In this document: positions 26,101 to 36,949 of the stretch, piece after piece
Layout of the letters: each line of letters starts with the position of its first letter
Position numbering within the stretch: position 1 is the first letter of the stretch
Origin: Liolophura sinensis
Lineage: Eukaryota; Mollusca; Polyplacophora; Chitonida; Chitonidae
Direction: 5' to 3'
Length of the DNA: 64,000 nucleotides
NCBI RefSeq assembly: GCF_032854445.1
Contig: NC_088295.1
Span: 62,539,249 to 62,603,248 of the forward strand
Program-made: the position numbers and the translations under genes
Notes under the pieces: generated by a model
Seen by the model: only the letters and a program-made list of their open reading frames with translations
Database searches by the model: none
What the model was told of the DNA's origin: nothing

Positions 26101-26200
26101 TTTTATTGTACAATTCTTCGATGTTTGCCCATTCTGAAGCAGTTTCTCCAGAACTTTTTCTCTGCTGCTCTGCTAGATAAGAAGCCACATCGCGAGGCAT
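11161..26200 (-). CDS. PSMD13: 26S proteasome non-ATPase regulatory subunit 13 (Rpn9), 13 coding exons
   Basis: This is a PCI-domain lid subunit of the 19S regulatory particle of the 26S proteasome, acting in cytosol and nucleus in degradation of ubiquitinated proteins. Coding exons in transcript order: 26200-26100, 24619-24541, 23471-23437, 22178-22123, 21306-21263, 21011-20925, 20522-20351, 19466-19387, 18108-17983, 14814-14752, 14053-13973, 12456-12340, 11256-11161 (TAA). Every junction reads AG/GT on the minus strand; the exons sum to 1137 nt, giving 378 residues against about 376 in vertebrates. Diagnostic stretches include [20 protein letters not shown] (exon 7), [13 protein letters not shown] (exon 9), [14 protein letters not shown] (exon 11) and [20 protein letters not shown] (exon 12, the winged-helix end of the PCI domain), and the protein ends AHDILT as in animal Rpn9. 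The start MPRDVASYL is the only ATG in frame with exon 2. Introns are filled with SINEs and other repeats. Identity is by remembered family similarity; the exon structure is read directly. Confidence 0.96.
11302..11432 (-). mobile_element. SINE-A fragment just inside PSMD13 intron 12
   Basis: Tail and body segment (tttatttgattgatgtttta, cagcattatggtgggagg, aacccacaaccatctgc). It lies about 45 bp upstream (in transcript sense) of the last coding exon. Confidence 0.72.
13332..13745 (-). mobile_element. SINE-B copy in PSMD13 intron 11
   Basis: Reverse SINE-B from a diverged tail (gaggtttaatgttatac) to the head complement atcagggccggtcag. A second head-like piece (ctttaccaactgtgctatca) follows. 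Confidence 0.75.
14458..14668 (-). mobile_element. Diverged SINE-A copy in PSMD13 intron 10
   Basis: Reverse SINE-A with a local duplication of the tail (tgtttaaagcctt twice), diverged body and no head. Confidence 0.65.
15537..15795 (-). mobile_element. Diverged SINE-A copy in PSMD13 intron 9
   Basis: Body segments gtgggaggaagccaggcagag and ccagcatgagatgga, and a head complement ending ccatgccaaggag, are recognisable; older copy. Confidence 0.65.
17825..17946 (-). mobile_element. SINE-B head fragment in PSMD13 intron 9
   Basis: Complement of the SINE-B head: ggtctcaggtgtgagctgac, gattgaccctggatctaccg. The 3' half is absent. It ends about 37 bp from coding exon 9. Confidence 0.6.
18285..19226 (+). 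repeat. Dispersed repeat family R1, copy 3 in PSMD13 intron 8
   Basis: Internally deleted copy (about 0.94 kb): acaagggctgtgaaataat at the left, cctctataatgggcctctgg at the right. The central part (acagtagtcattctccacga, acttccacattttttacttt) is shared with 9700-10640. Confidence 0.65.
19818..20043 (-). mobile_element. Diverged SINE-A copy in PSMD13 intron 7, with a second tail fragment beside it
   Basis: tttatttatttgactgttatg opens a reverse copy ending in ggacacagaggcccc. A second tail-only piece (ttgattggtgcttcatatca) follows to about 20110. Confidence 0.7.
21356..21429. repeat. (AATAT)n microsatellite in PSMD13 intron 4
   Basis: About 14 pentanucleotide units, with two units changed to AACAT at the right end. 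Confidence 0.92.
21611..21822 (-). mobile_element. Diverged SINE-A copy in PSMD13 intron 4
   Basis: Reverse copy with tail complement at 21611 and head complement cactcagccagggatgc at the right end. Confidence 0.65.
22404..22667 (-). mobile_element. SINE-A copy in PSMD13 intron 3
   Basis: Complete reverse-oriented SINE-A, in the sense orientation of PSMD13. A probable duplication aaaaaacta lies on both sides. Confidence 0.85.
24708..24842 (+). mobile_element. SINE-A 3' fragment in PSMD13 intron 1
   Basis: Plus-strand fragment: tctgccagcaacctgcggatg, then cagcgtaaaaccatcaata and a taaataag tail. It is the only SINE-A copy in the first 31 kb on the plus strand. Confidence 0.62.
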
Positions 26201-26690
26201 TTTGAAATACAACTTTCAGAATCGTCCGTCACTGTTGAGTTTGTCGTTGTGCTTCTTCACGCTGAGCCAAGAAGAGTACTAATACAGGGGAGGTAAGCCA
26301 CGTGGGACATGGTGAATATAGAGGGCCTCAACCATAAAGTTTATGAAAGCTCATTCAAAGAATCATATTAAATAAACAGAGCAAAATTTTCGAAAAAAAA
26401 AACAAAAACAAAATCATTTACATATGATAAAATGACCGTATTTAATAGTGTTAAGTACATGTAAACACCTGACATTAGATGCATTTGGTCTACCTGATGA
26501 GATAAATCTACATCATAATTGTCTGCACAATTAGTGAATATATCTGTAAAGCTGATAAACCTTAATTAATTCAACTCAGCCGTATGTTGATAAAGCCAGA
26601 TATTAAACATAGCCCAAGGCTAGCTGAACATACTTACACTGATTTCTGATATTTCCAGGTATCAGTACTGTACCCAAGAGTTGACACATG
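26201..26690 (-). promoter_or_regulatory. Upstream region of PSMD13
   Basis: This is the sequence immediately 5' of the PSMD13 start codon. It carries a CACGTG E-box at 26299-26304, about 100 bp before the ATG. No TATA box at a useful distance was recognised and no transcription start can be placed. It is called regulatory only from its position. Confidence 0.3.
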
Positions 26691-26699
26691 TACTTATCA

Positions 26700-27030
26700 C
26701 ATTCATGTACAATGTATGTATGTATGCTTGGGGTTCAACGTCCTACTTAAACTTTAATGTTGTTCAAAATTTTTCATCACATGATGACGAGGAGTCATTT
26801 GGTGTATATACACGTACGTATATATACAGTCGTCATGTGTCAAAGACACCAGACATGACACTCCACCCAGTCACATTATACTGACACCAGGTCCAACCAG
26901 TCCTGTTTCCTTGTTCTCGCTCCGCAAGTGCCGAGTGCCAAGCAAGGCAGCAACGAGTAGGTCCATAATTTTTATTGTCTTTAGTATGACACGACTTGGG
27001 TTTGATCCCGGATCTCTTGACTTCTGCATA
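26700..27030 (-). mobile_element. SINE-C copy (third tRNA-type SINE family)
   Basis: Reverse element with the common tail (gcttggggttcaacgtccta) but a different body, including agacaccagacatgacactcc and tgccaagcaaggcagcaac. It ends in gggtttgatcccggatctc, a B-box-like complement. Confidence 0.6.
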
Positions 27031-27320
27031 TAGGCCTACAATGCATCACTGTGTAACAAACATGCTGTCAAACCCAAAAGGCTATCTTTCTCATTGTAGG
27101 CCTAATTACAGGCATACCATTATGAAGTGCTGTCCCTGTGCAGTTCAACCCAGGAAATCTTACAGGGTGTTGTTTGTTTTCCGTCTTTTCTCAGCAGTCT
27201 AAATATTCTGATTCCAGTGTAGGAAGTTGCCAGGGGATTATCATATCATTATCATAGAGGCATATTTTTTTTTATTCAAGGATGAAAATTTATTACAGTA
27301 CTTTTCCAGATACACATGCA

Positions 27321-27606
27321 GTGAATGAGTGAGTGCTTAGGGTTTAACGTCGTACGTAACAATTTTTCAATCATATGGCAACAAAAAAGTCTGTGCATGT
27401 ACGTGTAATGTGCCTCCTTGAAGCAGGACAGATTTCCACCGCTCTTTTATCTAGTGCTGCTTCACTGAGACGACTTACCGAAGGCAAGTAAATAGCCCTG
27501 CCCGAGCCATTATACTGATATGGGTCAACCTGTCGCTGCACTATCCCCTTAATGCTGAACGCCAAGCGAGAAAGCTACAACTTCCTCTTTTACAGTCTTA
27601 GTCTCA
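27321..27606 (-). mobile_element. SINE-B copy lacking its tRNA-like head
   Basis: Reverse copy beginning with gtgaatgagtgagtgcttag and containing ttccaccgctcttttatcta; it stops at the ctcttttacagtcttagtc region, so it is 5'-truncated. Confidence 0.75.
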
Positions 27607-27830
27607 TACTGAAATTTTTTCTTGCTGTACAATGAAAGTAGTACAAAAATGTTCAAATGATTTGACTGAAACCATCAGTTATTATATACCTTTATTATAT
27701 AAATATATTTAATTGGTGTTATATGCTGTATTTAAGAACATTTTATTCATATGATGGCCTAAAGGTGGAGGATGTACAAATGTTAATTTGCCCTGAAAGT
27801 TGCCCTCTCACATGTGAAAAGTCTGAGGAA

Positions 27831-28033
27831 TTTATTTATTTATTTATTTGATTGGTGTTTTACGCCCGCACTCAAGAATATTTCACTTATACGACAGCGG
27901 CCAGCATTATGGTGGGAGGAAACCGGGCAGTGCCCGGGGGAAGCCCACGACCATCAGCAGGTTGCTAGCAGACCTTCCCACGTACGGCCACAGGGGAAGC
28001 CAGCATGAGCTGGACTTGAACTCACAGTGACCG
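27831..28033 (-). mobile_element. 5'-truncated SINE-A with target duplication
   Basis: Reverse SINE-A with a complete 3' tail ((TTTA)n on this strand) but lacking the tRNA-like head. ctgaggaatt flanks both ends. A 5' truncation with an intact duplication is the signature of target-primed reverse transcription. Confidence 0.82.
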
Positions 28034-28090
28034 TAAACTGAGGAATTAGAGTACCTTACATTTGTGTGTATGGATTGGCCTTATATATAT

Positions 28091-28354
28091 TTTACTTATT
28101 TGATTGGTGTTTTATACCATACTCAAGAATATTTCACTTATACGACGACGACCAGCATTATGGTGGGAGAAAACCAGGCGGAGCTCAGGGGAAACCCATG
28201 ACCATCCGCAGGTTGCGGCAGACCTTCCCACGTACTGCTGGTGAGGATCAAGCCAGCATGAGCTGGACTTGAACTCACACTGACCGTATTGGTAGGAAGC
28301 TCCTGAGTTATTGTGCCGTGCTGGTGTGCTAACCCCTTCAGCCACGAAGGCCCC
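28091..28354 (-). mobile_element. SINE-A copy
   Basis: Full-length reverse SINE-A, from the tail complement tttacttatttgattgg to the head complement gccacgaaggcccc, only 60 bp from the truncated copy before it. Confidence 0.85.
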
Positions 28355-31213
28355 AATAATACATATACTTGCATATAATAATTTTCACTGCTGAAAGACA
28401 TCCTGTAATGCTGTACAATTGTAGATTGTGGAAAACACCACAAGCAGATATATGTTATCACAAAACAATGTGACATAATTTTATTAAACGCATGATCAAA
28501 ATTTAGTAATTAAATTAAATGTAGTGAAGTTCACAAATGCTTTTTTAAATAAAAGTTTAAATTCATCAGTACACAGAGAAACTTGGCACAAATTTATATT
28601 TACCCTTCAGCAAATATTCAAATCAAAAATAAAGTTCTTTCAACAATATATACATTCAGTATATAAGCATCAGTCACCTTGTTAATCAAATACAATTAAA
28701 ATTACAACACCAAACTGACCACCATTTATTAATGAGCAAAATGTGCCATCTGCACGTACTTAATCAGACGCATTAAGAGTGCGTATACTTGTAACATTTA
28801 TAACCTTGAAAAGAAGGAAAGCAGGTTGATTTTAAGTTGTTAGTTTTAACCATTTATAGTGACTGAATTATTTGTTACGTACTCATTGTTCTCACTTATG
28901 TGACGGTGATTATCTTTATGGGTGAAGAAAACAGGATTAAACCACTGGCCATGCAAACGTAATTAATTACGGCTTTAATCAAATATTTCATTAATGAAAT
29001 AATTAGTAGGCTAGTAAGACTAAATAACTCAACACCTTAATGTGGAATGGCTGTAATATCTACGTACACTATTTCTGCAGCTAAATTGCTGACGTCTCAA
29101 AAGCTGCTTAATAAACGATTTGATTAAACGATATGATTAAACGATTAGATCTATATTTTCTTGATAAAGCAGCAAATTCAACTTTCAGTGTGATAAATGA
29201 CTGTAGTAAGTCCACATGTTTCTTCATTTTCTTGAGGGTGTACATTAAATTGATACTCTGTTGAACACAATATCTTGTTGTAATGGGCCATTCCCAATGC
29301 TGACATATTTACAACACTGTTGTAATGAATTACCATGGTGAAGACATCAGATACCAAGACCCCATCCCCCCCCCCCACTCTCCCCTCCCCCCCACCACCC
29401 AGACAAACACACACACAATGAGCTGTGAAACAACACTGGGTCAACAAATACTGTACCCTCATGCACATGTACCAAGATTTCTGACTGAAAGCTTTACATA
29501 TGAATAACCCCAGGTTTCCCCCAGGCACTTTAACAAGACGAGTTTCCCTAGATGCACAGGAGAAATAACAAAATACACTTTTAACACAACACATGATGAC
29601 AAATATACTGAAGGTCAACATACATGTCCATGTAGATTAATGGGACTAGAATTAAATACGACTGATAACCCTATTTAAAAAAACAGAATATAATTAAATA
29701 CGACCATGCATGTCATGCTGCATCCTTCACTCAGTGACTTCTTGAGTTCGGTTGTTTTGCAGACCTTAGGAAGCTGAATCAGCTTTCCAGGAATTTCACA
29801 AGTCCACGCAGGTTTAGACAAGACATGTTGGAGGCTCTCACACACTAGCATGGCTAAAAGGCATGAGTTTACGCTGTTTGCTAAACTGAATATACATCTC
29901 GCCCTGTATGGTCTGTCTGCTAAATGGTGCCCTTAGCAGCTACCATTAAATCCCACTAGTTTGCGAGAGCCGCCACCTTACTTATACATGTATCTCTTCT
30001 AAACGTGTGAACTCACAATATTCCTTAAATTCTGATTCAAATTATCAAAGAACTAAGTGAATAACACAACAATGGTTTACTTATTTGCTTGATCAGTGTT
30101 TTACGTTGTACTCAAAATTATTTCACTTACACGACGGCTGCCAGCATTATGGTGGGAGGAAATCAGGCACAGCCAGGGGAAACGCACGATCATCTGCATG
30201 TTGCTGGAGAGGACCTTCCAACACATGGCCAGAGAGGAAACCAACATGAGCAGCACTTGTACTCACAGCGACCGCATTGGTGAGAGCCTCCTGGGTCATT
30301 ACGACATGCTGGCGTACTAACCCTGCTGGCGTGCTAACCCCCTCAGCCAAAGAGGCCCCCAACAAAAATACCTTTTGCACAAAAGCATAACAGTTTGTTT
30401 CATAGTGAGATGTATTTATGTTTTTTTTCGTAATAGCAATCTACTTTTCATTTAAAGAAAAAATATACAAATGAGTTTAGCAAATACACATAATTTACAG
30501 CTGAAAGCCTGTAATTGCACAAACATAAATGAAAACCACATCTACATAAATATATATACATATATGTATGTAGAAAATGAGAAGGTTTTCTCGTTTTCGT
30601 TATATATGTACATGTGTACATAATCAGTACGTTTATAGTTTCCATTTTTATACCCTTTTCAAACAAGACAAGGCCGAATATCAACCAAATTTAACTGACT
30701 GGGTAGAATGGCACAATAACATTTTATGAAAATATGTGTCTATAATTATGCAAGACACTTATAAAATATAAATTGTTGGATATATATATATATATATATT
30801 TTACATGTCATATGTAGATGTCACAAATATGTAAGAACATAACACAGATTTTCAAATTAGGGTAACAAGAAGGCAAGCACCATGATCGAAATATAAAGAT
30901 AATTTTGAAAACTAGAACAAGTTAATAAACATTCATAATGTAAAAATAAATGGCACATGAAAATACTGTATTACCACGAACTTTCTAGACAATATAAACA
31001 ACATCATTATCAAATTCACCGGATCTGTCCAAAGTCAAATGTTTGTAGGCTAACATACCGTGGTATATCACATCACTCATGAATGCATATATCTACACGA
31101 ACAAATACTCTTCAAAATATTAAAAAAAAAAATGCTTTTCATTTATCCTGAGCAATATCCAACTCATTCTTCACAACATTTATGGGATTTCAAAAATTTA
31201 TGCAGTGAAAGTC
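28355..31213. other. Intergenic and probable ankyrin/SOCS gene 3' UTR
   Basis: Apart from the SINE-A at 30076-30360 it holds C-rich runs at about 29366-29400 and a short (TA)n at about 30780-30800. No coding exon was recognised. The part next to 31213 should be the 3' UTR, but no end could be fixed. Confidence 0.45.
30076..30360 (-). mobile_element. SINE-A copy
   Basis: Full-length reverse SINE-A with a small duplication near the head (ctggcgtactaaccc followed by ctggcgtgctaaccc). Confidence 0.82.
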
Positions 31214-33391
31214 CTAGTGTTCTATGTCAAGCAGATAGTGTTGCACACGTTTTGGTAGTGGCAGTTGTGGGATTTTTTTAGCCAGGGAGCGGTTTAAAGC
31301 TTTGTAAATAACAACCCGTGCGCTGTTCTTCAGACTGCGGGGATTATCTGTCAACTCATTCAGAGCAGACAGGAAGTCTTGACCAGTAGCACCCATCGGA
31401 TGGAAATGTGACATGAACTTTGCAGAGCGCAGGCACTCAAACAGAATCCTGTGATCCATGGTGTGGTAAAACAGCAGCAACAGGTCCAGAGCATGTCCGT
31501 GGTCAAAGATGGACTGAAGATCCTTGACTTCATGTATGTAATGATTGACCGGCTGAGAAGCCTGCTTCTTCAGGAAGATGGAGCTTTGGGAGTGGCAGAT
31601 AATCGGATCTGACGGATACGGCTCAATATCCGGATCTCCACCCCACTGTAGCAGGGTTTTCAGCCAATCATGAACAGCTTTTAGGTCACGAGGGAGGGTA
31701 GCATGTTCTGCCAGACGAACAAATTCGATAAGGGCGTTCCCCGTTCCGCCTTGTAAATGGCGACTCCTCTTGGTTGTGGTATGGTTTGGATTAAGCCCAT
31801 GTTGAAGGAGTAACCTCAGGCACCGATTCAGTAGTTTACTAAATTGTTCGTGTAATGTTACGTCTTCACCATTCCGTGACTGATTCAGAGAGAAGGAGCG
31901 TTGACCTATTCTCGCCAACAAAGTGGAGCAAGTGGCCTGACTCTGTGTTGTGAAATTTGGTTCAGCACCATGAGACAAAAGAGTTTCCAGGCAGTGCAAA
32001 AAGTTTTCTGCCTGACTGCATAAGGATTTGGGACAACCGTATAACAAGCACTGTAAGAGAAGAAGAAGAGATGTATGTCCTAAGGCACATTGAGCATTGG
32101 GGTCGGCTCCATGGCTCAGCAGAACCTTAAGGGCATCGTTCAGGATGGCAAAGTTGTTGAAATATTCGTCACCTGGGTCCAGAAAAATGCAAGGATGTGG
32201 GTCTCTACGATCACAAGCTGCAACCGTTATGTGCAGCAGTTTTGAAAGCGGCTGATGCTTTTTAGCATTTGTGGCCTTGATGTCTGCATTGTACTGTAAC
32301 AGCAGACCCATGCATTGCACAACTTGTTTCTGGTACTCGTTCTGGACTTGCTCTAGGGAGCTTCCATCTGTAACACTGGAGCAAACATCCTTTAATACGA
32401 AAGCTAAGTGGCCTACAAGGATATGCAGAGGGGTTTCTTCTTTGAAATCTTTCATATTAACATCCTCCTCAAGGCCTGCGGTCAACAGGAATTTTGTTGT
32501 ATCAAAAATAGAGAAATAACCATCTTTTGTGTTCCTATAAAGTCTATGAAGAACAGTTTCACCCAGCTTGGACACCTTTCTCATATTTGCCCCTTTGTCT
32601 ATTAGGAATCGCACATGGTTTTGACCCCAAGGAACTGCCAGCATCAAGGGCGAGTCACCATTCGCATCTTGTTCTTCTATTAACTCTGGCCACATATTAA
32701 CGAAATGTTTAATGCACTCCAGAGATCCCATCCTGCAGGAATACTGTATTAATTGCGCAGGGAGAGTTGTTGAAGGAGAACAACGGTAACCCATGGCTTT
32801 GCTAATGGACTTTACCACGGAGACATGATCACCATCTATTGCGCATTGGATGGGTGATCTTTTCCTGTCGTGGCACTTGTGCACTGGGTGTTGGCTGAGG
32901 CCCAAGTAGTTGTCCCTGAAGTAAACAGGTACGTGGGGATGTGGAAAACACATACCGACTTCTCGGTCCAGTCTCGCTCCAAAGGCTATGATACTCTTGA
33001 CCATTTCCTGATTACCCAGGTGTGCCGCGATGTGAATTGCAGGGCTACAGACTGCAGAATCTGGGTTGAATCCTAATCTGAGTAAACCTTTAATTGCTGT
33101 AACATCTCCTGATATAACCGCATGCTGTAAGGCATTGTACCCTGAACTATCAGTCACAGCCAGGACATCTTCATCAGGAGGAAGGGCCGAGATGTCATCA
33201 AGAATCGCATCCTCTTTCTTCTTTAACTTCTCCACTACAGCCAGAACCTTCTGCTTGGTCTCTGAAGAGGGTGAGCACAGTCGTCTTAGGCCGAGCAGTT
33301 GCAAAGAAAAGACAATTCCCAAGACCTTCCAAAGGTAGGTGACCAAGTAGAAAGCGTTGGAGACAGCACTGTTCAGCATCCTGCCCATCAT
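31214..33391 (-). CDS. Ankyrin-repeat protein with C-terminal SOCS-box-like motif
   Basis: A single long open frame encodes about 725 residues from ATGATG at 33391 to TAG at 31214. Ankyrin-type units are visible from about residue 80 onward, for example SGYNALQHAVISGDVTAIKG, SPAIHIAAHLGNQEMVKSII, GDSPLMLAVPWGQNHVRFLI and LLSHGADPNAQCALGHTSLL; several are diverged. The last 40 residues (LKNSARVVIYKALNRSL, then LPLPKRVQHYLL) fit the SOCS-box pattern, an alpha-helical Elongin B/C-binding motif followed by an LPLP segment. In the ASB family this makes the protein a substrate adaptor of a Cullin-5 ubiquitin ligase; that role is inferred. A hydrophobic stretch (FYLVTYLWKVLGIVFSLQLL) near residues 12-33 is unusual for ASB proteins. 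The frame stays open upstream to 33469, but a good acceptor (cttgtag, exon start 33402) lies 11 nt before the ATG, so upstream exons are probably non-coding or absent here. The family member could not be named. Confidence 0.85.
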   Translation of the reverse strand: MMGRMLNSAVSNAFYLVTYLWKVLGIVFSLQLLGLRRLCSPSSETKQKVLAVVEKLKKKEDAILDDISALPPDEDVLAVTDSSGYNALQHAVISGDVTAIKGLLRLGFNPDSAVCSPAIHIAAHLGNQEMVKSIIAFGARLDREVGMCFPHPHVPVYFRDNYLGLSQHPVHKCHDRKRSPIQCAIDGDHVSVVKSISKAMGYRCSPSTTLPAQLIQYSCRMGSLECIKHFVNMWPELIEEQDANGDSPLMLAVPWGQNHVRFLIDKGANMRKVSKLGETVLHRLYRNTKDGYFSIFDTTKFLLTAGLEEDVNMKDFKEETPLHILVGHLAFVLKDVCSSVTDGSSLEQVQNEYQKQVVQCMGLLLQYNADIKATNAKKHQPLSKLLHITVAACDRRDPHPCIFLDPGDEYFNNFAILNDALKVLLSHGADPNAQCALGHTSLLLLLQCLLYGCPKSLCSQAENFLHCLETLLSHGAEPNFTTQSQATCSTLLARIGQRSFSLNQSRNGEDVTLHEQFSKLLNRCLRLLLQHGLNPNHTTTKRSRHLQGGTGNALIEFVRLAEHATLPRDLKAVHDWLKTLLQWGGDPDIEPYPSDPIICHSQSSIFLKKQASQPVNHYIHEVKDLQSIFDHGHALDLLLLFYHTMDHRILFECLRSAKFMSHFHPMGATGQDFLSALNELTDNPRSLKNSARVVIYKALNRSLAKKIPQLPLPKRVQHYLLDIEH

Positions 33392-33809
33392 GTCAAGATT
33401 ATCTACAAGACAGAAAGAATTAGACAATATCATGAGAACAGTGAACTGTTTAAAATCAGGAAATGGCAAAATTTTTACGCTAAATTTAGAAAACTTTTCT
33501 ACTATATTATACTATGTTTCAACTTAAATTCAGCATTTTTCAAATGACATATTTGGCTTGATTCTGATAGATTTATCCACCTAATAGGGCCACATGCAAA
33601 GATTGATTAATTTTTTGGGTCACAAAAACTTGTGATGGTATCAAAAGTAACATTTTAATTTGGGTGTCTGAAAGTGCATTTTTACATATCAAATGTTAGG
33701 TTAACGACAGTAAGAATTTTATTGAGTGAAAACACTCTGAATTCTGGATGAATCTTGAAAACGTGAAATCCTCAGTGTTTTATCATACATGTCCTGCTCA
33801 CAAATCCCT

Positions 33810-35295
33810 TAAAAAAAATAGATCCCAAGGGCTGTGAAATAGGTCTATTGCTCTTCTTCTATTTTTATTTTTCTTGTAACTAATGACCAGTTGTCCTCTA
33901 GTACAATTCACTGGTCTTCTCCACCCACAAAAGACCTATCAGTTATTCTGTCTGTAATGGAGGACCCCGTCCCCACCTCATTATGACATGACTTTAAAGA
34001 AAATGTATTGCACCAGAACATCATATTATGATACAATGCAACATTGTAAACATTTTCCCGAATTTTTTTTACAACTAAGTCGTGACCATTTCCATTTCAG
34101 ATAATTTTCAGAGGTAGTGCGGTACTCCCTACATTTCTAAGACAGGGAATACCGGGTAAGCCTACCGCTGTACATATGTTCTAAAATACTCAACACTTCA
34201 TATTTTGGGCCCTTAGCAATACACCTGGAAAGTGTTAAGTTGATTGAGTGAAGGTGCTGGAGAAAACTGAAATACATACATGTGCATATACCTATACATA
34301 GACCTTCCGGTACAGAGATTCTTGTAGTTACATATACATGTAGGACTACCATTATCTGTATGTACATGTCGATTGCCCAGAATTACGACTTGTCATAACA
34401 TTCTAGAATAAATACATTATTTCAGCTCTTCCTGGGAATGAATCTGAATGACACTCACAGGCCTACATTTATTTACTACACCTCAACCTGTAGGCCTACT
34501 GGGTTTATTCCAATAACTCACTCAATCCAAACTTCACCTTGTCATTTTGTTTTGATAGCAGGGGTTGCAGTATTATTTCATTCTATGGTAACTTGCCTAC
34601 CTCGACTGGTTATTTTTTTTTTTTTACCTGTCGAAACATTTCTGTACACACGAACAACTGCCGTTTTTGGATCAAACCTCATACGCCTGTTATGCTAAAT
34701 CCAAATGTAGGCCTACATCAGAAGACAAGAATTTATTACTTGTGCTTTATTTATTGGCAGTATATAGTACAGTGTATAAATCTAAAGGGTTTCTGAACAC
34801 TAGCTGTTGTTGTGATCGTTAGATTTCAATGCACAGCTGATCGAAGTTCAATCCAGAGCATAAAAAGAATAAATTGCAAAGACATGTCATATAAATGACA
34901 AAGACACATGACAGAAATTAGAATATGCTGAAATTCTTATTTACGCTGTTTTTCTTTGTTCGCAACTTGAATTTCCCCATTCAATTTTAATCGATGAATA
35001 AACAGTAAAAGCATGTGAGGTGTGGAGAAAAAAATGACGTCAAAATGCTTGAGGAAATCAACACAAATATAACCCTAGTCCTTACAGCTCCCATCATAAC
35101 ATATAAATAAATCCCAACACAACAATGAAGAAAACATCATGAAAGGAAGCTAATATTTCACCATAACACATGGTCTATTTCGTTAAGCGCACTAACACGG
35201 CTTACTTGGGTGAAACTACTTCCGGCATCTTCACATTGTTTCATGCCTCTATAATGGGCCTCTGGTGATTCTCACCAACAGACCCATAAAAAGCG
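33810..35295 (+). repeat. Dispersed repeat family R1, copy 2
   Basis: About 1.5 kb. It matches 8415-9545 (gaccagttgtcctctagtac, ggcctacatttatttacta) and then jumps to the right end (ttcgttaagcgcactaacac, gtgattctcaccaacagacc). The middle of copy 1 is deleted. Confidence 0.65.
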
Positions 35296-36949
35296 AACAC
35301 TTTGTTACCTACATTTCATACATACCACTGAAATCTTTTCAGATTATAACATCTTCCTGAACAGATGAATTGTCTTCTCTCTCCCTAGGAGAAAAATACT
35401 TAACCTTTCCAAGGTACCCAAATGAAGAAATAAATCTCATTTTTCAAGTCTGCAAAGAAATTAAAATCCAAGTATAAAATCCAAGTATCATATCATTTTA
35501 GTATTTCTACCTAGTTTCTATTAAAAACGAAGTGGCACTTTAACAGCTGAATTTAACTGAGTGTGAGGCCATTTAATTTATGAACCTAGAAACACTAAAC
35601 AATATCAAGAGAACATTTTGGTTCTAGTTGCTGAGCCATGGCCGTATGATAGCAATGTAACACTGAACTTCATTACCCCATCTCAAGCAGTCACTTCCTC
35701 CACACAGGTGTTACCCATGGCTTAAATACTCAAATTTAAATGTTTATGTGGGCAGTCACAACTCAAAACCGACATTGACAGGTAAACAATTTCTGTGCAT
35801 GCTAAAACAGCAATCTGACAGACAACATGGCTCTTGCTCACCTTACTGTCTGATAATTTCCATTTGACAAAATAAGTAGTACGGAATGCTTTTAAACTTG
35901 ATATATACAGATATGCACTTTAGTCTTTCTTCTGAGTTGAGCAAATGATACAGACTTTATCACGAAATATTTTGATTGAGTTTAATAATGTTCAGTTCAT
36001 AGGTAACACATCTGTCAAGTGGTATAACCACTTTGCACAGAGTAACCTTAATTATTTGTGTCTTTATTAGCATTCCTTGGCTGCCGATGCTTGCACTTGT
36101 TGTGTTTCCTTGTTACAGCTCGTTAGTCAAGAATGCCAGAATTCGATTCCTAACACCTGGTTCAATACTCATTTACTTATCATCTCTTACTTTGTTCCTC
36201 CAAATACTTGGTGTGCTGAAGCTCATTTTCTCTCCATGCTAAAAGCTTAGCGCAGGTCAAGATACTGTATACTTCATGCATCATGGATGCAAATATATAA
36301 CCTCTGATTTGAGTGGCGCAGTACAGTGCAAAACTGGATCAAATGTGCTGTACCATATTTTGCTCTGTCTGTTCACAGAAGAGTAGTCTGGTATCTCACC
36401 TAAAATAAACTCTGTGGTAAGTTGTGAAGTGCCTGGGATAGGAATAGCCTGTAAATTTGATAGCGTTATCTAAGAGATAACGCGAAAATGCAAGTTTGTC
36501 AGTGGGATTTCTCTTAGCAGTAAGTGTTTGAATACCCTAATTCTTTTAAAAATTTGAGACAGATATTAGTAGTGTTGAAAGTAGAATATTACATTTCTTT
36601 ACCAGCCATTTGGAAAATTAAAGATATGAGTATGTTCTTCATTAGATGGCCTAATCATGTGAGAAAAAAGAAACTCAATTTTCCTACTACAATTACATAT
36701 TTATTGGCTAAAATGAGCAGACCAGGTGTCCCAAAAATTAGAAGAAATACTGCAATGTATCACTATGCATACCTACGTGTGACAGTTGTGGATACAGGTG
36801 TTGCTTTTATTTCAAGAAATTCTGTAAATATATATGCTTCTCTGGTGGCTATGACGCATTAAATAACGCTTCACATTGTAATCCTCATGGCTGTGCTACT
36901 CGAATACAGGCCCAGTTGTTCAAACTACCTTAATACTAACTTTAACTTA
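35296..36949. other. No gene recognised
   Basis: A-T rich, with short open frames only. If the ankyrin/SOCS gene has an upstream 5' exon, it may lie here or further right; I could not identify it. Confidence 0.45.

Noticed and set aside
27814-28476. Several frames of 60-112 codons with shared sequences (for example [16 protein letters not shown])
   Set aside because: These recur wherever SINE-A occurs and are translations of the SINE.
29178-29621. 147-codon minus-strand frame with a Gly-rich stretch
   Set aside because: The Gly-rich part is a C-rich simple repeat read antisense; no domain or splice support.
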